This document shows positions 1 through 5,796 of a DNA stretch of 5,796 bases, piece after piece. The DNA comes from an uncultured Lachnospiraceae bacterium (GTDB lineage Bacteria; Bacillota; Clostridia; Lachnospirales; Lachnospiraceae). Where the stretch lies: the NCBI GenBank assembly GCA_910583815.1, contig CAJTZB010000160.1, forward strand, positions 1 to 5,796, given 5' to 3'. Position 1 is the stretch's first letter. Each line of letters begins with the position of its first letter. A model generated the notes under the pieces. The model made no database searches. It saw only the letters and a program-made list of their open reading frames with translations, and was not told the origin of the DNA. The position numbers and the translations under genes were made by a program.

Positions 1-1194
1 TTCCATGCAGATGGTATCCGTATGGATGCGGTTGCATCTATGCTGTATCTGGACTATGGGAAGAATGATGGCGAGTGGGTTGCAAACAAGTATGGAGGAA
101 GGGAAAATCTGGATGCCATAGAGCTGTTAAAGCATTTGAATTCCATTATGAAAAAGAGGAATAAAAATGTTTTGATGATTGCCGAAGAATCTACGGCTTG
201 GCCAATGATAACCGGACCAGTGGAAGATGGCGGTCTTGGTTTCAGCCTGAAATGGAATATGGGCTGGATGAATGACTTCCTTCAGTACATGAGGCAGGAC
301 CCATTGTTCAGAAAGGGTGTACATGGCTGCCTGACTTTCAGCATGATGTATGCATACAGTGAGCGCTTCCTGCTTGTGTTCTCACATGATGAAGTAGTGC
401 ATGGAAAAGGTTCTTTGATCAATAAAATGCCAGGGGACTACGAGCAGAAGTTTGCAAATCTCCGTGCAGCGTACTCTTTTATGACCGGACATCCAGGAAA
501 GAAGTTCTTATTTATGGGACAGGATTTTGCCCAGTTTGCAGAGTGGAGCGAAGCAAAGAGCCTTGACTGGAATTTGGCAGAAGAGTATGGCGCTCATAAG
601 AAATTTAAGCTGTTCTGTCAGGAACTGAACACGTTCTATCAGGAAAATACGGCGCTTTATGAACAGGACTTCATGACAGAAGGCTTTGAATGGATGAGCT
701 GCATGGATGCTGACCGCAGTATTGTGTCGTTTGTGCGCCGTGGCAAAAAGAAGGGGGACATGCTGTTGTTTGTCTGCAACTTTACGCCGGTGCTCTACGA
801 AAAATTCACACAGGCGGTCCCTAAGCTTGGTAAGTACAAAGAGGTGTTCAATAGCGATGCAGAGCGCTATGGCGGAACCGGAGCGGTCAATGCACGGCAG
901 AAAACTGCAAAGAAGGTACCTTGTGACGGACAGGAGCAGTCCATAGAAATTACGCTTCCTCCGCTTGGTGTCACAGTATTCCGTTTTAAAGAGGAAGAGC
1001 CAAAAAAGTCAAAGAAAACAGAATCTGTGGCAGAAGCAAAGACTGCACCGGCAAGGGCAAAAAAAGCGGAGCCGAAAACAAAAACTGCATCAGAGAAAGA
1101 CCAGACTGAGGCGGAGCCAGCAGCAAAAACAAAAAAGACACAGGCAAAAGCGGAACAGACGAAAAAAGCCGTGAAGAAGACGGCAAAGAAGTAA
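1..1194 (+). CDS. glgB: 1,4-alpha-glucan branching enzyme GlgB, C-terminal part (5' end outside window)
   Basis: GlgB is a cytoplasmic GH13 enzyme that cuts alpha-1,4 glucan chains and rejoins them as alpha-1,6 branches during glycogen synthesis. The reading frame is open from base 1, and the true start lies upstream, so the ATG at 22 is internal. Visible GH13 motifs, by residue from base 1: DGIRMDAVASM with catalytic nucleophile Asp9; IAEEST with the acid/base Glu62; FSHDEVVHGKGSL with the transition-state Asp130. GHPGKKFLFMGQDFAQ and EWSEAKSLDW follow as expected in branching enzymes. The C-terminal beta domain ends at LPPLGVTVFRFK, where GlgB proteins normally stop. The frame then continues about 67 residues as a basic low-complexity tail (separate entry). 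The N-terminal carbohydrate-binding and early barrel regions are missing only because of the window edge. The next gene begins 27 bases downstream with no terminator between. The identity is secure from motif order and spacing. Confidence 0.96.
   Translation, partial: FHADGIRMDAVASMLYLDYGKNDGEWVANKYGGRENLDAIELLKHLNSIMKKRNKNVLMIAEESTAWPMITGPVEDGGLGFSLKWNMGWMNDFLQYMRQDPLFRKGVHGCLTFSMMYAYSERFLLVFSHDEVVHGKGSLINKMPGDYEQKFANLRAAYSFMTGHPGKKFLFMGQDFAQFAEWSEAKSLDWNLAEEYGAHKKFKLFCQELNTFYQENTALYEQDFMTEGFEWMSCMDADRSIVSFVRRGKKKGDMLLFVCNFTPVLYEKFTQAVPKLGKYKEVFNSDAERYGGTGAVNARQKTAKKVPCDGQEQSIEITLPPLGVTVFRFKEEEPKKSKKTESVAEAKTAPARAKKAEPKTKTASEKDQTEAEPAAKTKKTQAKAEQTKKAVKKTAKK
991..1191 (+). other. Lys/Ala-rich low-complexity C-terminal tail of GlgB
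   Basis: These codons encode about 67 residues beyond the normal GlgB end. By my count there are 20 Lys, 14 Ala and 10 Glu, with only one Arg and no aromatic residues. Short KK, AKK and TKK units recur, as in histone H1-like or other disordered basic tails, and the DNA is strikingly A/G-rich on the + strand. It is in frame with the catalytic part and ends in a normal stop codon, so it looks like a genuine extension, not a frameshift product. Its function is unknown. Inference: it is disordered, with a possible role in binding polyanions or in protein solubility. Confidence 0.85.
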
Positions 1195-1221
1195 AGGGAA
1201 AACGAAAGGGGAGTTATTGAA

Positions 1222-2043
1222 ATGAGCGGAATACTCACATTAGTATCTACATTTATTGTCGGAACGTTAATACCAACTATTGTAAGAATTGTAATTGCAG
1301 TTTTACTTTATCTGATTGGTTCTAAACTGATTCAGCTTGTAGTAAATCTGACAAAGAAGGGACTTGAAAAGGCAAAGGCTGAAGCAAGCGTAGAAACCTT
1401 CTTGCTTTCTGCTGTCAGGATTGTGCTGTATGTTCTTTTGGGATTTGTAATCGTTGGCTATCTTGGCTTTGCAACTTCTTCTATTGTTGCTTTAGTTGGT
1501 TCAATTGGTGTTACTATCGGTCTTGCACTGCAGGGCAGCTTGGCAAACCTTGCAGGCGGCGTACTGATTCTTATCTTAAAGCCATTTAAGGTAGGCGATT
1601 ATATTGTTGCTGCAGGCATTGAAGGAACAGTAACAGAAATTGAGATTTTCTATACAAGCCTTTGTACTCCGGATAACAAAAAAATCGTAGTTCCTAACGG
1701 CGCACTGTCTAATACCAATATTACCAATGTATCTCATGAGCCGTTCCGCCGTGTGGATTTTAACCTTCCGGTAGCTTACCAGAGCGATCTGAAACAGGTA
1801 AAGGATGTACTTGCAAAGCTTGCACAGAATAACGAAATGGTAGAACAGGACAGGGATGTCAACATCTTTGTAAATGATTTTGCAGACAGTGCTATTCAGA
1901 TAGGCTTCCGTGTATGGACAAAGTCAGAAAATTACTGGGCATTAAAATGGCAGATGGCAGAAGATGTAAAGGCAGCTTTTGACGAGAACCATATTGAGAT
2001 TCCGTTTAACCAGCTGGATGTCAATGTAAAGGGAACAAAGTAA
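1222..2043 (+). CDS. mscS: MscS-family small-conductance mechanosensitive ion channel
   Basis: MscS channels are homoheptameric inner-membrane pores that open under membrane tension and release solutes on hypo-osmotic shock. The 273-residue protein is close in length to E. coli MscS (286). It has three hydrophobic segments: about 14-41, 58-82 and 86-117. The last is the pore-lining TM3, with the family signature GLALQGSLANLAGG (100-113) followed by KPFKVGDYI. By alignment from memory, Gln104 and Gly105 match E. coli Gln112 and Gly113. The two gate leucines (105, 109) correspond to Val97 and Leu101, so one ring is Val. The beta domain carries VVPNGALSNTNITN (156-169), and the alpha/beta C-terminal domain ends in QLDVNVKG. 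The start is supported by AAAGGGGAG at 1205-1213, eight bases before ATG. It probably shares a transcript with glgB. The family is certain; the exact paralogue (MscS or a YkuT-like protein) is less so. Confidence 0.95.
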   Translation: MSGILTLVSTFIVGTLIPTIVRIVIAVLLYLIGSKLIQLVVNLTKKGLEKAKAEASVETFLLSAVRIVLYVLLGFVIVGYLGFATSSIVALVGSIGVTIGLALQGSLANLAGGVLILILKPFKVGDYIVAAGIEGTVTEIEIFYTSLCTPDNKKIVVPNGALSNTNITNVSHEPFRRVDFNLPVAYQSDLKQVKDVLAKLAQNNEMVEQDRDVNIFVNDFADSAIQIGFRVWTKSENYWALKWQMAEDVKAAFDENHIEIPFNQLDVNVKGTK

Positions 2044-2059
2044 GACAGAAAAGAACTTT

Positions 2060-2089
2060 TTGTAAGATGGTTTGTTGCATGATTATTAT
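2060..2089 (+). promoter_or_regulatory. Possible sigma-A promoter upstream of glutamine synthetase
   Basis: TTGTAA at 2060-2065 (4 of 6 to TTGACA) and TATTAT at 2084-2089 (5 of 6 to TATAAT) are separated by 18 bases. Transcription would start near 2096, about 40 bases before the glutamine synthetase ATG. That start would fall inside the hairpin listed next, so promoter and RNA hairpin may not both be functional. The site is weak and rests only on hexamer matching. Read-through from mscS is equally possible. Confidence 0.3.
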
Positions 2090-2113
2090 GCCTGCGGCTT
2101 AAAAGCTGCAGGC
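2090..2113 (+). promoter_or_regulatory. GC-rich hairpin/inverted repeat in the mscS-glutamine synthetase gap
   Basis: GCCTGCGGCTT (2090-2100) pairs with AAGCTGCAGGC (2103-2113) over up to 11 positions including one G-U; realistically the stem is 9 pairs with a six-base TTAAAA loop. No T-run follows, so it is not a standard intrinsic terminator. It ends 24 bases before the chosen ATG of glutamine synthetase. It could act as an RNA structure affecting read-through or stability, or as a DNA operator. I could not match it to a known glutamine riboswitch, or to an ANTAR target, which would need paired hexaloop hairpins with A1 and G4. Confidence 0.5.
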
Positions 2114-2137
2114 TATAGAAAGGCATGGAAAACTTGT

Positions 2138-4252
2138 ATGGCAGAAAAAGTGACGGATATTTTCGGGGTTGACGTATTTAATGAAGCTGTGATGAAGGAA
2201 CGTCTTCCGAAGGTTACGTTTCGGGCATGGAAGAAGACAATGGAGAATGGGGAAGACTTGGACCCGCAGATTGCTGATGTCGTGGCAAGCGTTATGAAGG
2301 ACTGGGCGGTGGAAAAAGGCGCAACCCATTATACGCATTGGTTTCAGCCAATGACGGGGATTACTGCAGAAAAACACGATGCATTCCTGAATCCGGCACC
2401 GGAAGGCAGGATTATTCTGGAGTTTTCGGGAAAGGAACTGATTAAGGGAGAGTCAGATGCATCTTCCTTTCCATCCGGCGGACTTCGCGCCACTTTTGAA
2501 GCAAGAGGATACACTGCATGGGACTGTACGTCTCCTGCTTTTGTCAAAGAGGATGCCGCAGGCGTAACACTTTGTATTCCTACGGCATTTTGTTCTTATA
2601 CCGGAGAAGCGTTAGATGGTAAGACACCATTGCTGCGTTCAATGGAGGCCATCAGCAGGCAGGCAGTGCGTGTTATGAAGCTGTTCGGGCATCGGGATGT
2701 AACGCATGTGTCCTGCTCGGTCGGACCGGAGCAGGAATATTTTTTAATTGACCACGAAAAGTATATGCAGAGAGAGGATTTGATTTTTACCGGTCGTACG
2801 CTGTTTGGCGCACTTCCCCCAAAAGGGCAGGAGATGGACGACCATTACTTCGGAACGCTGAAGGAAAGAATCTCTTCCTATATGAAAGAACTAAACCACG
2901 AGCTTTGGAAGCTTGGTGTATTTGCAAAGACACAGCATAATGAGGCAGCACCGGCACAGCATGAGCTTGCACCAATCTACACAACGGCGAATATTGCAGT
3001 AGATCACAATCAGCTGACGATGGAGATAATGAAAAAGGTTGCAAAGCGGCATGGGCTGGAGTGCCTGCTGCATGAAAAGCCGTTTGCAGGAGTAAATGGC
3101 TCCGGTAAGCACAATAACTGGTCTATGGTGGCAAACACCGGCGAGAATCTGTTGAATCCGGGCAAGACACCAAACCAGAACATTCAGTTTTTGCTATTTT
3201 TGACTTCTGTGATTAAGGCAGTAGACGAACACGCGCTTTTGCTGCGCTATGCGGCGTCCAATCCGGGCAACGACCACAGGCTTGGTGCAAATGAAGCGCC
3301 TCCCGCAATTATTTCAATCTTTCTTGGTGAACAATTAGAAGATATTGTAAACCAGATTATTGAAACGGGAGAGGCAAAGGACTGCAAAAAGAAGATATTT
3401 ATGAATATTGGAGTCCATACGCTTCCGGAAATCAAAAAAGATGCAACGGACCGGAACCGTACTTCGCCGTTTGCTTTTACCGGAAATAAATTTGAATTCC
3501 GTATGGTGGCATCTTCTCGATCTATTGCAGATCCGAACACAGTACTGAACACAATTGTAGCAGATGCACTTTGCGGTTTTGCAGATGTTCTGGAACAAGT
3601 GGAGCCGGATGAGTTTGTGCAGAAGGCAATGGAATTGATTCAGAAAGAATTAAAAGCACATAAACGCATTATTTTCAACGGAAACGGATATGCTGAAGAG
3701 TGGATTGCAGAAGCAGCAAAAAGAGGGCTTCCAAACGAAGCATCCATTGTGGGAGCAATTCCTGCACTTTCAGCAGAACAGACGATTTCTGTATTTGAGA
3801 AGCATGGTGTACTTAGCAGGGCAGAGTTAGAATCCCGCATGGAAGTCAGCTACGAAACCTATGTTAAAACCCTTGCGATTGAGGCAAGGACAATGCTTGA
3901 TATGGCGTCCAGGCTTTATATTCCGGCAGTTATCCGCTATGCTTCTGAACTGGCGACCGCTATACATACAATACAAAGCGCTGTGCCAACTGCGGATGTT
4001 TCCGTACAGACAAAGCTTTTAAAAGAGGTATCATCACTTCTTGCCAAGGCACAGAAAGCAAAGGAATCTCTGGGAAAGAAGCTGGAAAAAGCGCATGCCG
4101 CAGAAGGCGGCAGGAAAAAGGCAGAAGAGTTTTACAAAAACGTCGTTCCGGCGATGGATGCGCTCAGAAAGCCAATTGATATATTAGAGGGCATTGTGGA
4201 CAAACGGATTTGGCCTGTGCCAACTTACGGAGAACTGCTGTTTGAAGTGTAA
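2138..4252 (+). CDS. glnN: Type III glutamine synthetase (GlnN-type)
   Basis: The enzyme makes glutamine from glutamate, ammonium and ATP in the cytoplasm, the main entry of nitrogen under low ammonium. At 704 residues it fits the large GSIII class (about 700) and not GSI (about 450-470). Motifs, numbered from the ATG at 2138: FNEAVMKERLPK near the N-terminus; SSFPSGGLRATFEARGYTAW from 109; GPEQEYFLID at 197-205 with metal-binding glutamates; the HNEAAPAQHELAP segment; NGSGKHNNWS at 320-329; GANEAPPAIISIFLG; and NRTSPFAFTGNKFEFR at 440-455. A lysine-rich helical region near 630-665 precedes the conserved WPVPTYGELLFEV end. I chose ATG 2138 because GSIII proteins typically begin M(S/A)EKVTxxFG. 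The in-frame TTG at 2072 would add 22 residues that overlap a hairpin and have no family counterpart. The ribosome binding site at 2138 is poor (AAGG at 2120-2123, or GGAAA nearer). No ammonium transporter or GlnR gene lies in the window. Confidence 0.96.
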   Translation: MAEKVTDIFGVDVFNEAVMKERLPKVTFRAWKKTMENGEDLDPQIADVVASVMKDWAVEKGATHYTHWFQPMTGITAEKHDAFLNPAPEGRIILEFSGKELIKGESDASSFPSGGLRATFEARGYTAWDCTSPAFVKEDAAGVTLCIPTAFCSYTGEALDGKTPLLRSMEAISRQAVRVMKLFGHRDVTHVSCSVGPEQEYFLIDHEKYMQREDLIFTGRTLFGALPPKGQEMDDHYFGTLKERISSYMKELNHELWKLGVFAKTQHNEAAPAQHELAPIYTTANIAVDHNQLTMEIMKKVAKRHGLECLLHEKPFAGVNGSGKHNNWSMVANTGENLLNPGKTPNQNIQFLLFLTSVIKAVDEHALLLRYAASNPGNDHRLGANEAPPAIISIFLGEQLEDIVNQIIETGEAKDCKKKIFMNIGVHTLPEIKKDATDRNRTSPFAFTGNKFEFRMVASSRSIADPNTVLNTIVADALCGFADVLEQVEPDEFVQKAMELIQKELKAHKRIIFNGNGYAEEWIAEAAKRGLPNEASIVGAIPALSAEQTISVFEKHGVLSRAELESRMEVSYETYVKTLAIEARTMLDMASRLYIPAVIRYASELATAIHTIQSAVPTADVSVQTKLLKEVSSLLAKAQKAKESLGKKLEKAHAAEGGRKKAEEFYKNVVPAMDALRKPIDILEGIVDKRIWPVPTYGELLFEV

Positions 4253-4255
4253 ACT

Positions 4256-4365
4256 TTTAAACAGCAATTGCCCGGACAGCACACAGCTTGGATTCCTGCG
4301 ATTTTAGAACAGGAATCCAAGTTCTATATGCCGTGTGCTGGAAGTGGCAATTGCGGAACTTTAAA
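4256..4365. repeat. Nested imperfect palindrome, about 110 bases, filling the intergenic gap
   Basis: Four pairs of arms are nested around one centre. Outermost, TTTAAA 4256-4261 pairs with TTTAAA 4360-4365. Next, GCAATTGCC 4264-4272 pairs with GGCAATTGC 4346-4354. Then CAGCACAC 4277-4284 pairs with GTGTGCTG 4333-4340. Innermost, CTTGGATTCCTG 4287-4298 pairs with CAGGAATCCAAG 4310-4321 around an 11-base loop. That makes 35 perfect pairs separated by small internal loops. No T-run follows, so it does not look like a plain terminator; the next gene's AGGAGG starts two bases later. It could be a non-autonomous palindromic repeat or MITE-like element, or a cis-acting RNA structure between glutamine synthetase and the phosphoesterase. 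Only one copy lies in the window, so repetition in the genome is unproven. Confidence 0.8.
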
Positions 4366-4366
4366 T

Positions 4367-4372
4367 AGGAGG
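4367..4372 (+). promoter_or_regulatory. Perfect AGGAGG ribosome binding site with short spacing
   Basis: AGGAGG lies four bases before the ATG at 4377, closer than the usual 5-9. It immediately follows the outer arm of the palindrome at 4256-4365, so folding of that structure could alter access to the site. It fixes the start of the metallophosphoesterase; the next in-frame ATG, at 4398, has no such site. Confidence 0.8.
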
Positions 4373-4376
4373 TACA

Positions 4377-5537
4377 ATGTTTCCAATTGTTTTTATTATG
4401 CTTACAGCGGCTGTTTTTGTGGCATGTTACACTTTTTTCTGTGCCAGACGGCTGCTTAAATTTTATGGTGCGGATGTCAGGAAAAAAGGGGTATTGGCAA
4501 TCAATATTTTGATTACAATAGTGGTGGCTGTTCTTTGCATGAATCTGTTCAGCAACATTGGAGTTGTTATGCTTCACGCTGTAGCCACTTTTGCGATATT
4601 GGATGTGATTGCATTTTTTGTCCGGCTGTTTTGCAAAAAAAGCCGTAAAGTACGCGAGCTTTCCTTTAACAGTGAGGCTTTTGGCATAGTGCTTCTTAGA
4701 AAAGTCCCTGCTTTCCTTTATGGCTTGTACCGCTGTGGGCTGATTCCCATCTTGACAGCCCTGCTCGTCTTTGCTTATGGAACAGCCAATATGAACAATA
4801 TCAGGCAGACAACATATGAAATAAAGACTGATAAACTCGAAAAAAATTATAAAGTAGTGCTTTTGACAGACATTCATTACAATACCGTGCAGCCTTCGGA
4901 TGTTTTAAAGGATAAGCTGCCTGAAATCAATGCACAGAAACCCGATATTGTAATTTTAGGCGGAGATATTGTTGAAGAAGGTACTTCTAAGCAGGAGATG
5001 CAGGAGGCGTTCCGGCTGCTTGGCAGCATAGACAGCAGGTATGGCGTCTATTTTGTCTATGGAAACCATGACCAGCAGCCTTATACAAATTCCAGAACCT
5101 TTACAGACGAGGAGCTGGTGCAGGCAATAGAAGAAAGCGGTATACGTATTTTGGAGGATGAGTATATCGAAATTGGAACGGACCTGATTCTGGCAGGCAG
5201 AGGGAATGCTGCATGGGGAGCAACGAGAAAACGCCCATCTACAGAGGAAGTTCTTCAAGGCGCCGACCGTAGCAAGTATATTATTCTGGTAGACCACCAG
5301 CCGATTGGAGCAGAAGAAAATGCAGCTTGGGGAGTGGATTTGGAACTTTCCGGGCATACTCATGCAGGACAGATTTGGCCGGTTGGGTTATTTTCTGAAC
5401 TGGCTGGGGTACTGAACTATGGAGAGTATGAACAAGAAGGCTGTAAAGTCATTGTGTCTTCCGGAGTGGCAGGCTGGAGATATTCAATGCGTACAGGAGA
5501 GCACTGCGAATATGTTGTAATAGACATTGGCCATTAA
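4377..5537 (+). CDS. Membrane-anchored calcineurin-like metallophosphoesterase (YkuE/YaeI-type)
   Basis: The 386-residue protein has an N-terminal membrane part and a C-terminal two-metal phosphoesterase domain. Hydrophobic segments lie near residues 2-23, 38-58, 61-86 and 116-136. Positive loops RRLLKFYGADVRKK (24-37) and KKSRKVR (87-93) suggest, by the positive-inside rule, that the catalytic domain from about 155 onward faces outside the membrane. Metal-site motifs are in the canonical order: TDIH (Asp165, His167), GGD (Asp197), GNHD (Asn230, His231), DHQP (His307) and GHTHAGQ (His327, His329). All expected ligands are present, so it should be active. The DHQP and SGHTHAGQ pattern resembles the YkuE/YaeI group of predicted phosphohydrolases. 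The substrate cannot be read from sequence; annotations as a UDP-diacylglucosamine hydrolase would be unsafe here. It starts after the palindrome with AGGAGG and is followed by a terminator. I see no clear promoter of its own, so it may be transcribed from glutamine synthetase through the palindrome. Confidence 0.93.
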   Translation: MFPIVFIMLTAAVFVACYTFFCARRLLKFYGADVRKKGVLAINILITIVVAVLCMNLFSNIGVVMLHAVATFAILDVIAFFVRLFCKKSRKVRELSFNSEAFGIVLLRKVPAFLYGLYRCGLIPILTALLVFAYGTANMNNIRQTTYEIKTDKLEKNYKVVLLTDIHYNTVQPSDVLKDKLPEINAQKPDIVILGGDIVEEGTSKQEMQEAFRLLGSIDSRYGVYFVYGNHDQQPYTNSRTFTDEELVQAIEESGIRILEDEYIEIGTDLILAGRGNAAWGATRKRPSTEEVLQGADRSKYIILVDHQPIGAEENAAWGVDLELSGHTHAGQIWPVGLFSELAGVLNYGEYEQEGCKVIVSSGVAGWRYSMRTGEHCEYVVIDIGH

Positions 5538-5552
5538 AAAACTGACATAAGC

Positions 5553-5588
5553 AGAGAATTCCACCTTGTGGAATTCTTTGTTTGCTTT
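5553..5588 (+). terminator. Intrinsic (Rho-independent) terminator after the phosphoesterase gene
   Basis: GAATTCCAC (5556-5564) and GTGGAATTC (5568-5576) form a perfect nine-pair stem with a CTT loop. Flanking bases extend it by about three pairs, including one G-U. The stem is followed by TTTGTTTGCTTT. It begins 15 bases after the stop codon and should end the transcript covering the upstream genes. Confidence 0.87.
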
Positions 5589-5610
5589 ATAGGAAGGCGT
5601 GCTGTCAGGT

Positions 5611-5631
5611 CAAATCCACAGAGAGGATTTG
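5611..5631. repeat. Inverted repeat in the intergenic region
   Basis: CAAATCC (5611-5617) and GGATTTG (5625-5631) are perfect inverted arms around the seven-base spacer ACAGAGA. A TATAAT hexamer at 5636-5641 lies just after it, but I see no convincing -35 element for it. It could be an operator or a minor hairpin; the role is unknown. Confidence 0.4.
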
Positions 5632-5684
5632 CAATTATAATGAAATGTAATTTTTGATAGGCAATTTTACTGTGCGTGGACATC

Positions 5685-5713
5685 TTTACAAACGCCCAAA
5701 GATAAGGTAAGAT
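5685..5713 (+). promoter_or_regulatory. Likely sigma-A promoter for the gene starting at 5774
   Basis: TTTACA at 5685-5690 (5 of 6 to TTGACA) and TAAGAT at 5708-5713 (4 of 6 to TATAAT) are separated by exactly 17 bases. A start near 5720 would give a leader of about 54 bases. ATCTTT (5682-5687) and AAAGAT (5698-5703) form an inverted repeat overlapping the -35 and spacer, which might be a regulator site. The placement, after a terminator and before a well-formed gene start, supports a promoter here. Confidence 0.5.
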
Positions 5714-5743
5714 TACAAATGGAAATAAATATATAGTTTGAAA

Positions 5744-5757
5744 CTGCCATGTGGCAG
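5744..5757. promoter_or_regulatory. Short palindrome just upstream of the last ribosome binding site
   Basis: CTGCCA (5744-5749) and TGGCAG (5752-5757) are inverted around TG. They lie in the leader of the next gene, six bases before GGAGG at 5763-5767. The arrangement could be an operator half-site pair or a small hairpin with an ATGT loop. It is too short to assign a regulator. Confidence 0.35.
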
Positions 5758-5773
5758 GAAACGGAGGACAGAA

Positions 5774-5796
5774 ATGATACAAGCTTGTAATGTGAC
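5774..5796 (+). CDS. Start of a further gene, seven codons visible (possibly an ABC-transporter ATPase)
   Basis: GGAGG at 5763-5767 sits six bases before ATG 5774, an ideal ribosome binding site. It lies downstream of a terminator and a plausible promoter, so a real gene start is likely. The visible residues are MIQACNV, then a codon beginning AC (Thr). ABC-transporter ATP-binding proteins often begin in this style (MIxxxNLTKxYG), so that is my guess, but seven residues cannot establish it. The rest lies beyond the window. Confidence 0.6.

Noticed and set aside
867..1238. 123-codon minus-strand open frame opposite the GlgB tail, looking hydrophobic
   Set aside because: The Phe/Ala/Val-rich product is simply the antisense of Lys/Ala/Glu-rich codons, so the apparent membrane protein is an artefact.
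2072..2137. Alternative TTG start adding 22 residues to glutamine synthetase
   Set aside because: No suitable ribosome binding site precedes it, it covers a hairpin, and GSIII proteins align from the ATG at 2138.
4256..4365. Intrinsic terminator for glutamine synthetase
   Set aside because: The palindrome is strong but lacks a following T-run and leads straight into a ribosome binding site, so I list it as a repeat or structured region and leave attenuation as only a possibility.
4268..4459. 63-codon + strand open frame across the palindrome
   Set aside because: It has no ribosome binding site, mostly translates the inverted arms, and overlaps the phosphoesterase start in another frame.
4257..4877. 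206-codon open frame on the minus strand spanning the palindrome and the start of the phosphoesterase
   Set aside because: It overlaps the clearly coding phosphoesterase N-terminus, has a composition rich in His, Cys, Asn and Lys typical of antisense translation, and shows no recognisable domain.
5534..5782. 82-codon minus-strand open frame across the terminator and promoter region
   Set aside because: It runs through a clear terminator hairpin and the last gene start, with no recognisable motif.
1..5796. CRISPR array, transposase, phage, tRNA or rRNA genes, toxin-antitoxin or defence genes
   Set aside because: I looked for direct repeats with spacers and for typical motifs of these on both strands and found nothing to support any of them.

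Overview
The window is about 5.8 kb of ordinary bacterial chromosome with every recognisable gene on the + strand. The proteins suggest a low-to-mid GC Firmicute of class Clostridia, probably Lachnospiraceae-like. The grounds are a type III glutamine synthetase resembling clostridial and Bacteroides enzymes, a clostridial-type GlgB, strong AGGAGG-type ribosome binding sites and an AT-leaning composition. This placement is inferred from remembered family resemblance; no search was run.

Layout. (1) 1-1194: the C-terminal part of a glycogen branching enzyme (GlgB), cut by the left edge just before the catalytic nucleophile and carrying an unusual lysine/alanine-rich tail. (2) 1222-2043: a small MscS-type mechanosensitive channel, 27 bases after glgB with a good ribosome binding site and no terminator between, so probably co-transcribed. 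(3) 2044-2137: a short leader with a possible weak promoter and a GC-rich hairpin. (4) 2138-4252: a full-length type III glutamine synthetase, started at the ATG at 2138 rather than at an upstream in-frame TTG. (5) 4253-4376: an intergenic stretch almost filled by a nested imperfect palindrome of about 110 bases, ending one base before a perfect AGGAGG. (6) 4377-5537: a membrane-anchored calcineurin-like metallophosphoesterase, followed by a clear intrinsic terminator. (7) 5589-5773: a regulatory region with inverted repeats and a plausible sigma-A promoter. (8) 5774-end: the first seven codons of a further gene, possibly an ABC-transporter ATPase.

The genes do not form an obvious single pathway. 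Glycogen branching, osmotic-pressure release, ammonium assimilation and a cell-surface phosphoesterase are all housekeeping or physiological functions. I see no mobile element, CRISPR array, phage gene, toxin-antitoxin pair or defence system, and no convincing undescribed system. The items most worth a second look are the nested palindrome at 4256-4365, the basic tail on GlgB, and the leader hairpin before glutamine synthetase.
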